From contig NW_019091363.1 of assembly GCF_001949145.1 (NCBI RefSeq), positions 2,955,311 through 3,019,310 of the forward strand: DNA of 64,000 bases. The letters run 5' to 3'. The position numbers and the translations under genes were made by a program. The notes beneath the pieces were generated by a model. The model was given only the letters and a program-made list of their open reading frames with translations. It made no database searches and was not told the origin of the DNA. The stretch comes from Acanthaster planci (lineage: Eukaryota > Echinodermata > Asteroidea > Valvatida > Acanthasteridae). Positions 62,943 to 64,000 of this stretch are shown in pieces; position 1 is the stretch's first letter, and every line of letters starts with the position of its first letter.

Positions 62943-63164
62943 CAGTAGCGTAGCTACGGGGAGGGGCCTTTGGGGCATGTCCCCACCCCACACACACAAA
63001 TTCCCGGTGCCTGCACAGGTGCCCCTCACTAAAAAAATGGATGAATGGATATTGAACAAGGCTAACATAAACTTGCCCCCAAAAACACACCACTGAAAGC
63101 TGGTCCCCCCCCCAAAGACTGGTGCCTCCTTTATGTCCCCCGTAAAACCCTAACTACGCCACAG
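62943..63164. repeat. TIR element of the GTGGCGTAGC family
   Basis: The left end CAGTAGCGTAGCTACGGGG and the right end, read backwards CTGTGGCGTAGTTAGGG, are inverted copies bounding 222 bp without coding capacity. G-rich and C-rich inner flanks match the fragments at 7564, 10490 and 59315. Confidence 0.6.
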
Positions 63165-64000
63165 CGTCTGGAGACTACGTACGGTACAGGAACCAGTCCA
63201 GGTTAACGGCAAATCTCTTACAGTGGAGAAGGCAACTTCAGCTTTGGTTGCCAGACCGCGTTGATTGATCTTCCGCTTGTCCCTTGACCTACCTTTATTG
63301 GTGTCCACCGAATACAATAAACTGTAGTTGTACTTGTCGAAAGGTAGTTCAGCCCCTCTACACGACCACGGACTTCAGAACGATTTGGTGCGTTAACCTC
63401 CACGATAAATAGAATGTGCAATCTCAGCAAAAATAAAATGGACTTCTTAACTCAGCCTGAGCCTCAATCAAATAAACCTCTTTGCTCAACCCAACGGGCC
63501 CTCATGTTTGTTCATGTGACATGCAATCCGTGGCTAAACTATCGGGAAGGAGGTTGGTGTCCTCTGATGCCCCTATTTGACATTTCGGAATTTAAACACC
63601 ATACATACAAAATCTGCTGTTCCTTTACTGATTGCTGACCACTGTGATGCAGAATTTGATATGCACGTATGAACACTCGAGGAACTTCTCCGGGGGGCAT
63701 GCATCCGAGAGGACGTTAAAGCATCATATCCTGCATTGCAGCGGTAGATGAATGTTTGGTTATCCGCTCCGAGCAGGAACAAAAGAGGGCTCGTTTTGAA
63801 CAGAAATTGACAGTCATTTGGTACGCACTCACCGCATAGGTGCGCAAGTTTATGCGCGTTTGACGCGGAGCACTCTGAGGACGCACGACCAATTTAGTCT
63901 GGGGGCGTATTCGACACCCTATTCTCATGGGACTCATGAACAGTGTTCTTGGGTCGTTGATTACGAACGCCGAAGTGCAAAAGTAGTGCAGCTGCGCTGA
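63165..64000. other. Window end without a supportable gene
   Basis: The open frames here are short and match no family I know. Confidence 0.4.

Noticed and set aside
1-64000. CRISPR arrays, operons, prophage or bacterial defence genes
   Set aside because: The window is clearly a spliced animal genome; no regularly spaced repeats or bacterial gene organisation are present.

Overview
The window is animal nuclear DNA: split genes with GT-AG introns of a few hundred bases to several kilobases, long non-coding stretches and many decayed transposons. Frequent TAGGCCTA words and a TIR repeat starting CTGGGGCCAATTTCATAGAG resemble echinoderm genomes, so a marine deuterostome, probably an echinoderm, is my best guess; this is an inference from composition only.

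Layout. Positions 1-7360 hold no gene I can support. A small secreted six-repeat tectonin-type lectin lies at 8206-9147 (+), preceded by a TATA box and a non-coding leader exon. An assembly gap covers 11406-11830. A frameshifted Penelope-like element (RT plus GIY-YIG endonuclease) lies at about 13320-14960 (+). A nearly complete sacsin-like chaperone gene runs from 16452 to 35375 (+): three small exons and one giant 12.7-kb exon encode about 4,410 residues with three HSP90-like SIRPT modules, a J domain and a C-terminal HEPN domain. Its giant exon carries two single-base frame breaks. Its 5.3-kb first intron is a transposon nest: a dead L2/CR1-type LINE split by a mariner-type element and by a foldback repeat.

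From 56479 down to 39908 (-) lies a 13-coding-exon SLC6 sodium/chloride-coupled transporter of 660 residues, glycine/GABA-transporter-like; all splice phases agree. It converges tail to tail with the sacsin-like gene. Its probable promoter (TATA/CArG-like box, 62328-62337) and a leader exon carrying a short uORF lie about 5.8 kb upstream of the coding start. The transporter has Gly where the family has a conserved Asn that binds sodium in TM7. Its fifth intron holds two phase-compatible exon-like ORFs on the same strand that may be a nested gene, with weak FGF-like resemblance.

The rest is intergenic or intronic DNA with TIR elements (405, 15433, 56778, 60900, 62403, 62943), a tRNA-like SINE relic (50921) and a retroelement gag-like ORF relic (57816-58334). 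The genes show no sign of working together; this looks like ordinary gene neighbourhood rather than a dedicated system. The nested two-exon candidate and the altered sodium site are the most novel observations.
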